Positions 47,338 through 55,602 of a DNA stretch of 64,000 nt are shown piece after piece. A program made the translations under genes and the position numbers. The DNA is from Bacteroidota bacterium (GTDB taxonomy: Bacteria > Bacteroidota > Bacteroidia > Chitinophagales > Chitinophagaceae), in assembly GCA_013285915.1 (NCBI GenBank), contig JABDGS010000005.1, positions 1 to 64,000 of the forward strand, read 5' to 3'. The stretch's first letter is position 1, and every line of letters starts with the position of its first letter. The notes below the pieces were generated by a model. The model had not been told where the DNA came from and searched no databases. It saw nothing but the letters and a program-made list of their open reading frames with translations.

Positions 47338-47781
47338 TTATCGCTAACAGGTGGTTCGCGCAAGCGGGGCATGACGTTGTAACACCAGCTTTTGTGCATT
47401 TGCAAACTGCAGTTGGGGCGTGACCGTTTAATAATAAAATTTTCGTGTGACTTCCGCCCTGATGGTGCAAGCCGGTGCCAGTCAAAGACTGGCAGTAATA
47501 AGAAATCCTTAGAGCCCTTCGGAACTACGGAGAAAGAAGAGCTACTTACTATAAATATAAAAATGGGCAAAGTGTCTCGGGGGTGGCGAATTTTTTTAGC
47601 AGGCTTGGATGCAAATTTTAAAACTGCAAGGGCTGGTTTTTGAAAAGGCTAAAAGCGCTACGCGGGTTTTTTAGACAGAAGGGCTGTGTTGCATTTATAT
47701 TGCTTTGGAATTTTGAATAACATAGGGCGTCTCGCCACCTATCTAGCCTTTGCTTAAGGACACTGCGGAGAAGGGTAAGAA
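47338..47781. other. Intergenic region with inverted repeats
   Basis: About 440 bases. GCCAGTC-AAA-GACTGGC (47477-47493) is a perfect hairpin. GGTGGCGA (47582-47589) and TCGCCACC (47732-47739) are inverted 8-mers about 140 bases apart. The stretch at 47655-47680 resembles 35960-35984. No gene is supported. Confidence 0.4.
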
Positions 47782-50148
47782 TTAAAATGAGTTAAAAAAG
47801 CTAATCACACTATCAGGAGTATTTGTCTGTGATGTGATAACAGTACGTGAATTGCTTTCCAAAATGTCTATCAATCTAATATCAGCCTCACTAACATATC
47901 CTTTTTGGCAATCCCATAATGAATTAATTGATGAAAATCGAAACACATGAGCATTTATACTAAACTGTGATTTGCCATTAGGAACGGCCTTGAGGATTTT
48001 TAAAAATTCGGAAGAATTAATAGTATCGCCTTGCTCAATTTTGACATAGCGGCTATGAAGACCATAGTCGAAATAATCAGGAGGCAAAGTGAATGCCAAT
48101 TGTCTATCCTTTAGGTACGGGCTTTGTAAATAAGTTACGTAAACTCTGTCGTTAAGTAATTGTGGGCTGATTATTTGAATATCAGTCCGAAATTTGTATT
48201 TATTTTGAAAATACAATAACGAGTAAAAATCATTATCTCCATATGCAAGAATAAGGCTATTTGAGGGAGATGTGGAAAGTTTTTCTTTATAATACACAAA
48301 TGTTGACGAATCATACAAATTGTCCCTTAGAAATGAGCTTGCCGCACTGTTATCATATGTATAAATCTCAAGTAATCTATAACTATTAACACATTCATTT
48401 GAATATTTAATATTTATTTTTCCAACTGCTGTCTGGAAGTTTGGGTCATGTGATAGTATTTTTTTGAACGCTTCAATAGCTGATGTTTGATCTCTTATAA
48501 ATTTTTTTTTTCGTTCAGTTAAGCTTTCCTCTTTGTAGTTCGCTATTAGATTAAAGCCTTGATTTTCATATCCAATGTAGTCAAACGCCCTGCTTTCATA
48601 GGCTCTGGCGAGGACATAAAGCATTGTATCATTTAGAGTATTATAATAAGGTTCAATTAATTTTATCGCATCGTTGTTCCAACCGGGGTAACCATATGTA
48701 GGGCTGAAAGAATACATAAAAGAATCCGAAATGCTTCCTATAACATTTTCATTTGTGACTTGGTTTCCATCATATCTCTTACCCCATGTATTAATATTTT
48801 GGAACGAACTGGCTGTCATTGTCCAAATTGGAAATCGTTTACCTATTTTATATGAATCGCTATCTATAAAGAGAGAATCTACGTACCATCCATCTATTCT
48901 TTTCACAAACCTATATGAATCGCAGCCACTAGGTTTTGAATTACCCTTATAGAAAAAATTCAGAGTTTCCGAGAAGCTTGGAATATGTGGAGCGTTATAA
49001 GTCGCGATGTATTTATTATAACTGTAATAACCTATACTCAGGCATAACGCAAAGATTACGGCACCAGCTATTATTCTTTTAGTTTTGAAATTTAATCGCT
49101 GTTTTTTTACTTCGCTTTCAGGCACTCGCATTGGTTCGTCTTTGCGCTTCTCCTTTAATTCAATTTCTTGCTCTTCTTTTAGTTGAATTTCTTGCTTTTC
49201 GCCTAAGTTATTTTCGCTCCTTTTCTTAATACCCGGCAAAAAGTTATTCGGTTCGAAATTAGTTTGCTTATCAAATTGGATATTAGTTTGCTCTTTAGTG
49301 TTTTTATCATCATTGTCAAGTTTCTGAAGTTCTGAAAAAAAATAATTCAATTCTTCATGATCTTGATAACTAATAATTTCTACACCTCTTTTTCTCCATT
49401 CTGTTTTTAGTTCTTCATCATTAGTCAATATCAGAGAATAAACCGTTGGTGTCGCAGTTTTGAATATTTCTTTCAAATCCTCAAATAACGACAAGAAATC
49501 TGGATCTGTAAGAGAAAAACCTACAGTTAAAACTGGATTCAATAAAAAAAGGCTTTTCAGAATTGTTTGGTACTTAGGATTTTTTCGTAAGAGTAAATAA
49601 CTTTCCTCAGATAAAACTAAATTATCGTACAAATTGTATGTATGCTTAATACACCCGTGAATTTTAGCGAAAAAGCCATGTTCTCGAAATTTTTCAACAT
49701 CTTCAAACGCTTGGGGGTATATTAACGGAGAAAGCCTATTACTATTATGTTCAAAAACATAATCAAAATTAGTTGTGATAATACCTTTAAATTCTATTGA
49801 CAATAAAATCTGATGTATGTTTGAATTTACTAAATCTTTGGGATCAAGAAGTTCCCTCAAAAAGGCAGTGTATTGGTCATATCGAGTCTTTTCTTTATAG
49901 ATTTCTGCGATTTTAAGATATTCATTGGCTTTAAAATACTTATTTATTTCTTGTAGTGTTAATACGTCACATTTTCCACTATCCTTTAGATCGTCAATCA
50001 TTGCACTTATCAACTCTCTCCAAAGCGGCAGCCCTGCCCCATTTTTTCTCACCCCTTTTGCCGACAGCCCAGCCCCAACAAATAAAATGCAATTCCTTGG
50101 ATTTCCTTTTATTGCCCTAATAAATTGTTTACTGATATGAATAGCCAT
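47782..50148 (-). CDS. Transmembrane SIR2-domain protein with large extracytoplasmic C-terminus
   Basis: A 788-residue protein. Residues 1-275 form a SIR2_2-type domain: LFVGAGLSAKG (22-32), TTNFD (125-129), KIHG (162-165, with the catalytic His164), and VGFSLTDPDF (209-218). In antiphage proteins such as ThsA and DSR2, these domains hydrolyse NAD+. Residues 276-350 are a charged linker with repeated Glu/Lys/Gln units (EKQEIQLKEEQEIELKEKRK). Residues 358-375 are one membrane helix, with basic residues on the inside face (KKQRLNFKTKR). The last 410 residues should lie outside; NSLILAYGDNDFYSLLYFQ and TDIQIISPQLLND resemble the soluble C-terminal part of DUF2723 membrane proteins. The region is AT-rich and no partner gene adjoins it. 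The family of the N-terminus is sure; the role in defence is inference. Confidence 0.85.
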   Translation of the reverse strand: MAIHISKQFIRAIKGNPRNCILFVGAGLSAKGVRKNGAGLPLWRELISAMIDDLKDSGKCDVLTLQEINKYFKANEYLKIAEIYKEKTRYDQYTAFLRELLDPKDLVNSNIHQILLSIEFKGIITTNFDYVFEHNSNRLSPLIYPQAFEDVEKFREHGFFAKIHGCIKHTYNLYDNLVLSEESYLLLRKNPKYQTILKSLFLLNPVLTVGFSLTDPDFLSLFEDLKEIFKTATPTVYSLILTNDEELKTEWRKRGVEIISYQDHEELNYFFSELQKLDNDDKNTKEQTNIQFDKQTNFEPNNFLPGIKKRSENNLGEKQEIQLKEEQEIELKEKRKDEPMRVPESEVKKQRLNFKTKRIIAGAVIFALCLSIGYYSYNKYIATYNAPHIPSFSETLNFFYKGNSKPSGCDSYRFVKRIDGWYVDSLFIDSDSYKIGKRFPIWTMTASSFQNINTWGKRYDGNQVTNENVIGSISDSFMYSFSPTYGYPGWNNDAIKLIEPYYNTLNDTMLYVLARAYESRAFDYIGYENQGFNLIANYKEESLTERKKKFIRDQTSAIEAFKKILSHDPNFQTAVGKINIKYSNECVNSYRLLEIYTYDNSAASSFLRDNLYDSSTFVYYKEKLSTSPSNSLILAYGDNDFYSLLYFQNKYKFRTDIQIISPQLLNDRVYVTYLQSPYLKDRQLAFTLPPDYFDYGLHSRYVKIEQGDTINSSEFLKILKAVPNGKSQFSINAHVFRFSSINSLWDCQKGYVSEADIRLIDILESNSRTVITSQTNTPDSVISFFNSF

Positions 50149-50330
50149 TCTTCTCTCTAAAATTTATGTAATCTGACGTAATAATATGATTTTTATTCGG
50201 CATCAATGTAACTTTGCGCCTTAATTTGCGATAAAATTTCTACACTTGCTACTGTTTTTCTTCCGTTCTCCGCAGTTTGTATGTTTGAAGTCCGCGAATG
50301 AAGTTTAGTAAATTTAAGCAAACTAAATTT

Positions 50331-50926
50331 ATGGAAGCGCTATCAAAAAGCTAAGGGACTTCAACGGTCAGAATATTTATGTAGGCATGGATGTTCACCA
50401 TAAAAGCTGGAAGATTCATATTTATAGTGATGAGTTTGAACTAAAAGCCATGAGCCAGGAACCGGGGGTAGGGCAGTTGAACAATTACCTGCACACCCAT
50501 TACCCCGGTGCAAACTACCTGTTAGCTTACGAAGCTGGATTTTGCGGCTTTTGGATACAGCGGTCATTTGTGGCAAAAGGGATAAATTGCAAAGTAGTAC
50601 ATGCTGCCGATGTGCCAACAAGCGGTAAAGAACAGTTACGAAAAACCGATAAGGTGGACAGTAAAAAAATTGCAAAAGGCCTGAAAAACGGTGATTTAAA
50701 CTTTGTTCATGTTCCGGATATAGAACTGGAACTTGACAGGCAATTATTACGAAGCCGCGACAATTTAATAAAAGACAGCACACGTATAAAAAACCGGGTT
50801 AAAGCTATTTTAAAATTGCATGGCATAGAAGTGCCTCCTACGTTTAAAGATTGCACCTGGAGTAAGGCCTTTATTAAATGGCTGCAGCAAATAGACTTCC
50901 TTCCTCGCAGAGTGTCCATAGCCTAG
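50331..50926 (+). pseudogene. IS110-family transposase, frameshifted and truncated
   Basis: The N-terminal DEDD (RuvC-like) domain of an IS110 transposase is present: NIYVGMDVHHKSW, AYEAGFCGFWIQR, LRKTDKVDSKKIAKGLKNG, and RSRDNLIKDSTRIKNRVKAIL. The C-terminal transposase_20 domain with the catalytic Ser is missing; the frame ends at FLPRRVSIA within a hairpin repeat. The natural start appears to be the ATG at 50331 (MEALS), but the A-run in TCAAAAAGC has five A and puts the frame into a TAA. One more A, or a -1 slip, gives MEALSKKLRDFNGQ, so the 5' end is also broken. No intact partner copy is in the window. Confidence 0.85.
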
Positions 50927-50964
50927 CCATAAGCGCAGGATGGCACTCTGTGGCGTGTTTAGCA
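50901..50964. repeat. Hairpin repeat, copy A
   Basis: A 64-base element running TTCCTCGCAG to TTTAGCA, carrying CAGAGTG and CACTCTG inverted arms with inner GCCAT and ATGGC. It is about 85 percent like copy B at 51809-51868 in the same orientation. It supplies the last codons of the truncated transposase frame. Confidence 0.75.
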
Positions 50965-51136
50965 ACCCAGCACAATAAAAGTACAACAGTTGGGTAATTC
51001 CTGACTCACTTAACTTAATATCTTACAAGGCCGTACAGCAGGCATTTTGATATATATTTGGCTGTAGCGCTGTATATGCCGCAGAGTCTGTCCCACACCA
51101 AAGGCCAGTGCTATGAACCTGCGGGAAGGAGAAAAA

Positions 51137-51733
51137 TTACATCAAATCTTCAGCTTTTACAAGGATGTCTTTCTCTGCTAGCACGTCCCTAACTATTATC
51201 ACTTTGGGATAAAATCCCTTATAAAAAATTAAGTCTTTTATATAAGGCTCATCAGTTGAAGGCGACAAGGCTGGATCAATATTGTAAGTTGTGGAGTCAG
51301 ATTCCTTTTTTTTGGTTGTTGTTATAGTGATTCTACCGCCTAAAACTCCGATTGTGCAAACTTCAGTAGTAGCGGCATAAAATGGAAAGAGAACTTGTTC
51401 GTGCATCGCATTGTCGCAATACTGAAAGGGATGCTTAAAATTACTCACAAGAAAGTTCAGGGAATGATGATTAGCATGACTAGAGTCGCAGCGGATATAA
51501 CCCGTTAGCGCGCTTGAATCGGAAGAAAATGTAAATAGATTATAGACTTTCCCTTTTATCCTCCTTGTATCTTTTTTTATAATAAAATAGACTTTGTAGG
51601 TAACAGTTCGATTTGTTACACTCCGGGATGAGTATGAATAGATTTTATTTATTGCTGGCAGCTGTCCATAACCAGTCCTAACAAATAAAATGACAAAGGT
51701 GATCGTTAGAAAGAATAGGGCTAGATTAACCAT
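51137..51733 (-). CDS. Hypothetical exported or membrane-anchored protein
   Basis: The product (about 198 residues from the Met at 51731-51733) begins MVNLALFFLTITFVILFVRTG, a signal peptide or anchor. Met at 51751 and 51775 are in-frame alternatives that overlap the upstream small frame more. The body has strand-like runs (VTYKVYFIIKKDTRRIKGKVY) and no recognised domain. The start overlaps the end of the small upstream frame by 8 bases, so translational coupling is possible. It lies between two hairpin repeat copies and is AT-rich, suggesting transfer. Confidence 0.6.
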   Translation of the reverse strand: MVNLALFFLTITFVILFVRTGYGQLPAINKIYSYSSRSVTNRTVTYKVYFIIKKDTRRIKGKVYNLFTFSSDSSALTGYIRCDSSHANHHSLNFLVSNFKHPFQYCDNAMHEQVLFPFYAATTEVCTIGVLGGRITITTTKKKESDSTTYNIDPALSPSTDEPYIKDLIFYKGFYPKVIIVRDVLAEKDILVKAEDLM

Positions 51734-51947
51734 CCGGCTCTTCTTCTTCATCTGGTGCTTGCTGTGCTTGTTCATATTCTTGCTTTAATTGTTCAAAAAC
51801 TTTCTTTCTTCCTCGCAGGGCATAGCGTAGCCATGAGTGCAGGATGGCACTCTGCGCCGTGTTTAGCACAGGCGGTATATTAGAGATATGTAGCCCGTTT
51901 ACTCGCAAAGAAACGTACTCGGCCATCGGCCTGGTATAGGCATACAA
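51726..51947 (-). CDS. Small frame with acidic tail, possibly a gene 3' end
   Basis: A 73-codon frame whose middle is encoded by the copy B repeat (LNTAQSAILHSWLRYALRG). The tail is KVFEQLKQEYEQAQQAPDEE plus PDG. The tail looks like real protein, but the repeat-derived middle suggests the end of a gene cut by the repeat. It overlaps the next gene start by 8 bases. Confidence 0.25.
   Translation of the reverse strand: MYAYTRPMAEYVSLRVNGLHISNIPPVLNTAQSAILHSWLRYALRGRKKVFEQLKQEYEQAQQAPDEEEEPDG
51809..51868. repeat. Hairpin repeat, copy B
   Basis: A 60-base copy of the element at 50901-50964, same orientation, lacking four bases in the left arm. The 3' part GCAGGATGGCACTCTG and GTGTTTAGCA is identical to copy A. 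Confidence 0.75.
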
Positions 51948-52079
51948 AAGCTATGGACAATCTTTTGTCACAATTGATATCGCCCGGAATTGAATTTAGC
52001 CATCCCCCAAAAAATAAATATCTCCAAAACAGCGGACAAAACAGCAGTTTTTATATATAAGTATATAAACAGTACTATT

Positions 52080-52622
52080 ATGCCGTATAAATTATCACCT
52101 GCGGCTTTGCAGGAAAAATGGCTGGCGTATTGCCGGCATTGCGATGAACATACCGTAACGCAGCGTTACCGTGACACATTGGTAAAGGTGCCAAAACCGG
52201 TTATTTATTCCGTTGAGGGGTTTTGCAATTTTGCAACTATAGGCGAAGATGAACTGGAACGGTACAGCAACAACAAAAACTACAAGGGGCTGGTTAAAGA
52301 TGTGCGTTTTTGGGTATTGTGCCGTAAAGTAGACGCATTGGTTAATGGCGAAGGCAGCACCACCGGGCTTGTATTTGACCTGAAGGTTAATTATGGTTTT
52401 AACCCTTTAAAACCGAGAACTGATGAGGACTGGAACATTACCCTTAACCTGGGTGATGAAAGCATTGGGCCACCACCCAGCGCAGAGGAGCGGCGGGAGA
52501 TTGCAGCCTTGAAACAGCGCACCCTGGAGGAGTACAGGCTTAAGGAAGCTGCGCGTATGCCCGAACCAGCGCCGGTGCCTCAGCCGGTGGTTGAGCAAAA
52601 GGCGAAGTATAGTGTATGGTAG
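52080..52622 (+). CDS. gp3-type terminase small subunit/DNA-packaging protein, isolated
   Basis: A protein of about 180 residues starting at MPYKLSPAALQEKW (52080); the earlier Met at 51990 adds 30 unrelated residues. It matches the phage DNA-packaging gp3 family: an N-terminal helix-turn-helix-like part (YSVEGFCNFATIGEDELERY), then KGLVKDVRFWVLCRKVDALV, NGEGSTTGLVFDLKVNYGFN, and a charged C-terminus. In phages it recognises the DNA for packaging. No large terminase, portal or capsid gene is near, so it looks like a prophage remnant. Confidence 0.75.
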   Translation: MPYKLSPAALQEKWLAYCRHCDEHTVTQRYRDTLVKVPKPVIYSVEGFCNFATIGEDELERYSNNKNYKGLVKDVRFWVLCRKVDALVNGEGSTTGLVFDLKVNYGFNPLKPRTDEDWNITLNLGDESIGPPPSAEERREIAALKQRTLEEYRLKEAARMPEPAPVPQPVVEQKAKYSVW

Positions 52623-53083
52623 TGGTTTAGTTGATGAGTAAAGACCGGTTGATTAGTAGGGCTTGCGCAATAAAACGCCGGGCACTTCCCTTTCCGGCAG
52701 GGGCAGGGAGTTTTACAAGGTGTTACGCGCAGGCATTCCCCTGCGTTCGCCGCGTTTGTTGAAATGAATTTTTATGAATACAGATACGCGGAAGGATGAT
52801 AGGGAAAATGAAGGTCATGGAGGCAATTGGATAAAGCGAGATACTATTTTTTTAAAATATGTGGATAAATTTTATATAAAATATTGAAAATGAGCAATTT
52901 ATTAAATTTTGTGTTCCTCCTTTTTCCTCCCTTTTTCCTCCGTGCTTCCTCCTGAAAAATGGGTCCGGCAAAATGGGGCAGGGTTGGCCAACTTACCTTG
53001 TTGCGTTGTTGCGCCCGTTTGTATAAAAAGGTAAACTGTATTGTGCCGGTTTATTATATTCGCCACAACTATAAATTAACTGT
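52623..53083. other. Intergenic region with pyrimidine-rich repeats
   Basis: About 460 bases. TTCCTCC occurs four times at 52914, 52924, 52935 and 52946, spaced 10 to 11 bases. A CGCAGG/CCTGCG hairpin lies further left. No gene is supported. Confidence 0.4.
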
Positions 53084-54604
53084 ATGAGAAAAATAGTCGC
53101 ATGTATTGTATTGGTTTGTACAGGTTTTACGGTAGCCATGGCGCAGCAAAAACCCGCTACGCCTGCTGCACCCGAGAAGCCCTCGCCCAGCCGTGTGCTG
53201 GCGCTTGATTCAAGCACCACTACTAAGGCAGAAGTTACTATAAAAGGGGTGAGGGTTCCGTATGAAGCCACGGTTGGTACCATACCCGTTTGGGATGAAG
53301 AAGGCAAGCCGATCGCAGGCATATTTTATACCTACTACGAACGCAGTGATGTGAAAGACAGGGACAGCCGCCCGCTGGTGATAAGCTTTAACGGTGGCCC
53401 CGGCACGCCAAGCGTGTGGATGGAAATTGGTTACACCGGCCCGCGCCGTTTGAATGTTGATGATGAAGGTTACCCCATGCAGCCTTACGGTGTAAAGGAA
53501 AACCCGCAGAGCATTCTTGATGTGGCCGATATTGTATATGTTGACCCCGTTAACACCGGCTTTAGCCGCCCTGCCAATAAGGATGTACCTACCAGCAGGT
53601 TTTTTGGCGTTAATGAAGATGTGAAATACTTAGCCGAATGGATAGCCACGTTTATAAGCCGCAAGCAACGCTGGGCATCACCAAAATTTTTGATAGGGGA
53701 GAGTTATGGTACTACAAGGGTGAGCGGTCTTGCTCTTGAACTGCAGAATGCGCAATGGATATATTTAAACGGTGTTATACTGGTATCGCCCACTGATTTG
53801 GGCATTACACGCGCCGATTATGTAAACACCGCCCTGCTGGTACCTTACTACGCTGCAACGGCATGGTACCATAAAGCACTGGCGGCTGACCTGCAGGCGA
53901 AAGACCTTACTGATATGCTGCCCGAAGTAGAGGATTTTACTGTGAACGAACTGCTGCCTGCATTAGAAAAAGGTGGCTTTATGGATGATGCCAAAAAGCA
54001 GGACCTGGCGGCAAAGCTTTCCCGTTATACGGGGTTATCGCAAAAGGTAATTCTGCAGGCCAACCTGCAAATACAAACTGGGTTTTTCTGGAAAGAGCTG
54101 CTGCGTGATAAAGGCTTTACCGTGGGCAGGCTTGACAGCCGTTACCGGGGTATTGACAGGCAGGACCTGGGCGAAAGCCCCGATTATAATGCCGAGCTTA
54201 CAAGCTGGCTGCACAGCTTTACACCAGCCATTAATATTTACTTGCGGCAGGACCTGCATTACCAAACAGATTTGAAGTATAATATGTTCGGGCCGGTTTT
54301 TCCGTGGAATAGCCAAAATGACCATGTGGGTGAGGACCTGCGGCAGGCTATTGCGCAAAACCCTTACCTGCACCTGCTAATACAAAGCGGCTATTATGAT
54401 GGCGCCTGCGACTATTTTAACGCCAAGTATAGCCTTTGGCAGCTTGACCCCAGCGGGCGGCTTAAAGACCGCCTGAAATGGGAGGGTTACCGCAGCGGGC
54501 ACATGCTGTACCTGCGTAAACCTGACCTTGAAGCGGCCAATGAAAACCTGAGGAAATTTATAGCGTCGTCGTTGCCGAAGGCGGGTGAGCCGGCGAAGTA
54601 TTAG
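53084..54604 (+). CDS. S10-family serine carboxypeptidase
   Basis: A 506-residue secreted peptidase with a signal (VLVCTGFTVAMAQQ). It has the S10 triad: FNGGPGTPSVWMEIGYTGP (oxyanion region), GESYGTTR (Ser207), GYYDGACDYFNAKYS (Asp), and SGHMLYLR (His). Such enzymes remove C-terminal amino acids from peptides at acidic pH. It is transcribed alone. TATATTCG at 53055-53062 is a possible -7 box. The family call is secure. Confidence 0.93.
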   Translation: MRKIVACIVLVCTGFTVAMAQQKPATPAAPEKPSPSRVLALDSSTTTKAEVTIKGVRVPYEATVGTIPVWDEEGKPIAGIFYTYYERSDVKDRDSRPLVISFNGGPGTPSVWMEIGYTGPRRLNVDDEGYPMQPYGVKENPQSILDVADIVYVDPVNTGFSRPANKDVPTSRFFGVNEDVKYLAEWIATFISRKQRWASPKFLIGESYGTTRVSGLALELQNAQWIYLNGVILVSPTDLGITRADYVNTALLVPYYAATAWYHKALAADLQAKDLTDMLPEVEDFTVNELLPALEKGGFMDDAKKQDLAAKLSRYTGLSQKVILQANLQIQTGFFWKELLRDKGFTVGRLDSRYRGIDRQDLGESPDYNAELTSWLHSFTPAINIYLRQDLHYQTDLKYNMFGPVFPWNSQNDHVGEDLRQAIAQNPYLHLLIQSGYYDGACDYFNAKYSLWQLDPSGRLKDRLKWEGYRSGHMLYLRKPDLEAANENLRKFIASSLPKAGEPAKY

Positions 54605-54638
54605 AGGGTGGGCGATACTGACCGATACGGCCGGCCCG

Positions 54639-54875
54639 GCCCCCTAACCCGGCCTTTCCCCCCCAAAGGGGAAAAGTGTTGCGAAGATTGTGAGGGAGAT
54701 GGGAGCGGAGATGAGGGGAGGCCTCCTAACCCCACCCCTTTCCTCCCTTAGAGGAAAGAGCAGGGCGAAGATTGTGGGGGAGATGGGAGTGGAGGATTGG
54801 GCCCCCTAACCCGGCCTTTCCCCCCAAAGGGGAAAGGTGTTGCGGAGATTGTGGGGGAGATGGAAGCGGAGATGA
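54639..54875. repeat. Three direct repeats of about 80 bases
   Basis: Units starting at about 54639, 54719 and 54799 share CCCCTAACCC, CCTTTCCCC, AAAGGGGAAA, GAAGATTGTG and GGGAGATGG. Each holds an internal CCTTTCCCC/GGGGAAAGG palindrome. Copies 1 and 3 are most alike. They lie downstream of the S10 gene and end 8 bases before the LytTR gene stop. Confidence 0.75.
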
Positions 54876-54882
54876 TTTACGA

Positions 54883-55602
54883 TTATTTGTTATTTAAGTG
54901 CAACAGCCTGTTTAGGGTTTGCTGGCGGTGTTCGCGGGCGATGGGTATGGTGGTGTCTTTTATTTGTACAGTAGTGCTGTGGGCAGCCGTTACTTTGTCA
55001 ATAGCTATAGTGTAGGAGCGGTGAACGCGGATAAATTTATCAGGCGGCAGGTTTTCAGTAACCGACGTTAATGTTTGATATGTAATGTAGTTGGTTTGGG
55101 TTGTGTAAATTTTTATGTAATCCCGTAAGCTTTCAATGTATAAGATGTCCTGTACAAGAACCTTAACATACTTACGGTCGACCTTTATAAAAATATGCTG
55201 GTTGTTTGCGGCAGTTGGGTCTGCCCTGGTTTTGTTTGCTTCGGTAACCAGCTTTAAGGCACGGTCAAAAGCCTTCATAAAACGGGGGAATGAGATGGGT
55301 TTAACAAGGTAATCGAGCACTTCAAGTTCAAAACCTTCAACAGCATAATTGGTATAGGCCGTGGTAATGATGATAATGGGCGGCTGCTTAAGGTTTTTTA
55401 TAAAGTCGATACCGGTAAATACAGGCATTTCGATATCAAGAAAAATTATATCAAATTTTTCCTGCTGCAATAACTGAACGGCTTCAATAGCATTGCGGCA
55501 TGCTTTATAAGTAACGTTTGAAAGCCTTTTGAGATAATTTTCAATGACCTGTATGGCCAGTGGCTCATCATCAACAATTAAACAATTTATTGTGATTGTC
55601 AT
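54883..55602 (-). CDS. LytTR-family response regulator
   Basis: A 239-residue regulator with a receiver domain (IVDDEPLAIQVIENYL, phosphoacceptor Asp56 in IFLDIEMPV, Lys in YLVKPI) and a C-terminal LytTR domain (KVLVQDILYIESLRDYIKIY and KFIRVHRSYTIAIDKV). It overlaps the kinase stop by 4 bases. It is the last gene of a receptor-kinase-regulator operon on the minus strand. Confidence 0.94.
   Translation of the reverse strand: MTITINCLIVDDEPLAIQVIENYLKRLSNVTYKACRNAIEAVQLLQQEKFDIIFLDIEMPVFTGIDFIKNLKQPPIIIITTAYTNYAVEGFELEVLDYLVKPISFPRFMKAFDRALKLVTEANKTRADPTAANNQHIFIKVDRKYVKVLVQDILYIESLRDYIKIYTTQTNYITYQTLTSVTENLPPDKFIRVHRSYTIAIDKVTAAHSTTVQIKDTTIPIAREHRQQTLNRLLHLNNK

Noticed and set aside
47392-47643. 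83-codon frame between the MBL and SIR2 genes
   Set aside because: Covers the hairpin region, and no ribosome-binding site or family was visible.
50149-50330. IS110 bridge RNA region
   Set aside because: The upstream non-coding end could have held it, but no recognisable target or donor loops were visible and the element is broken.
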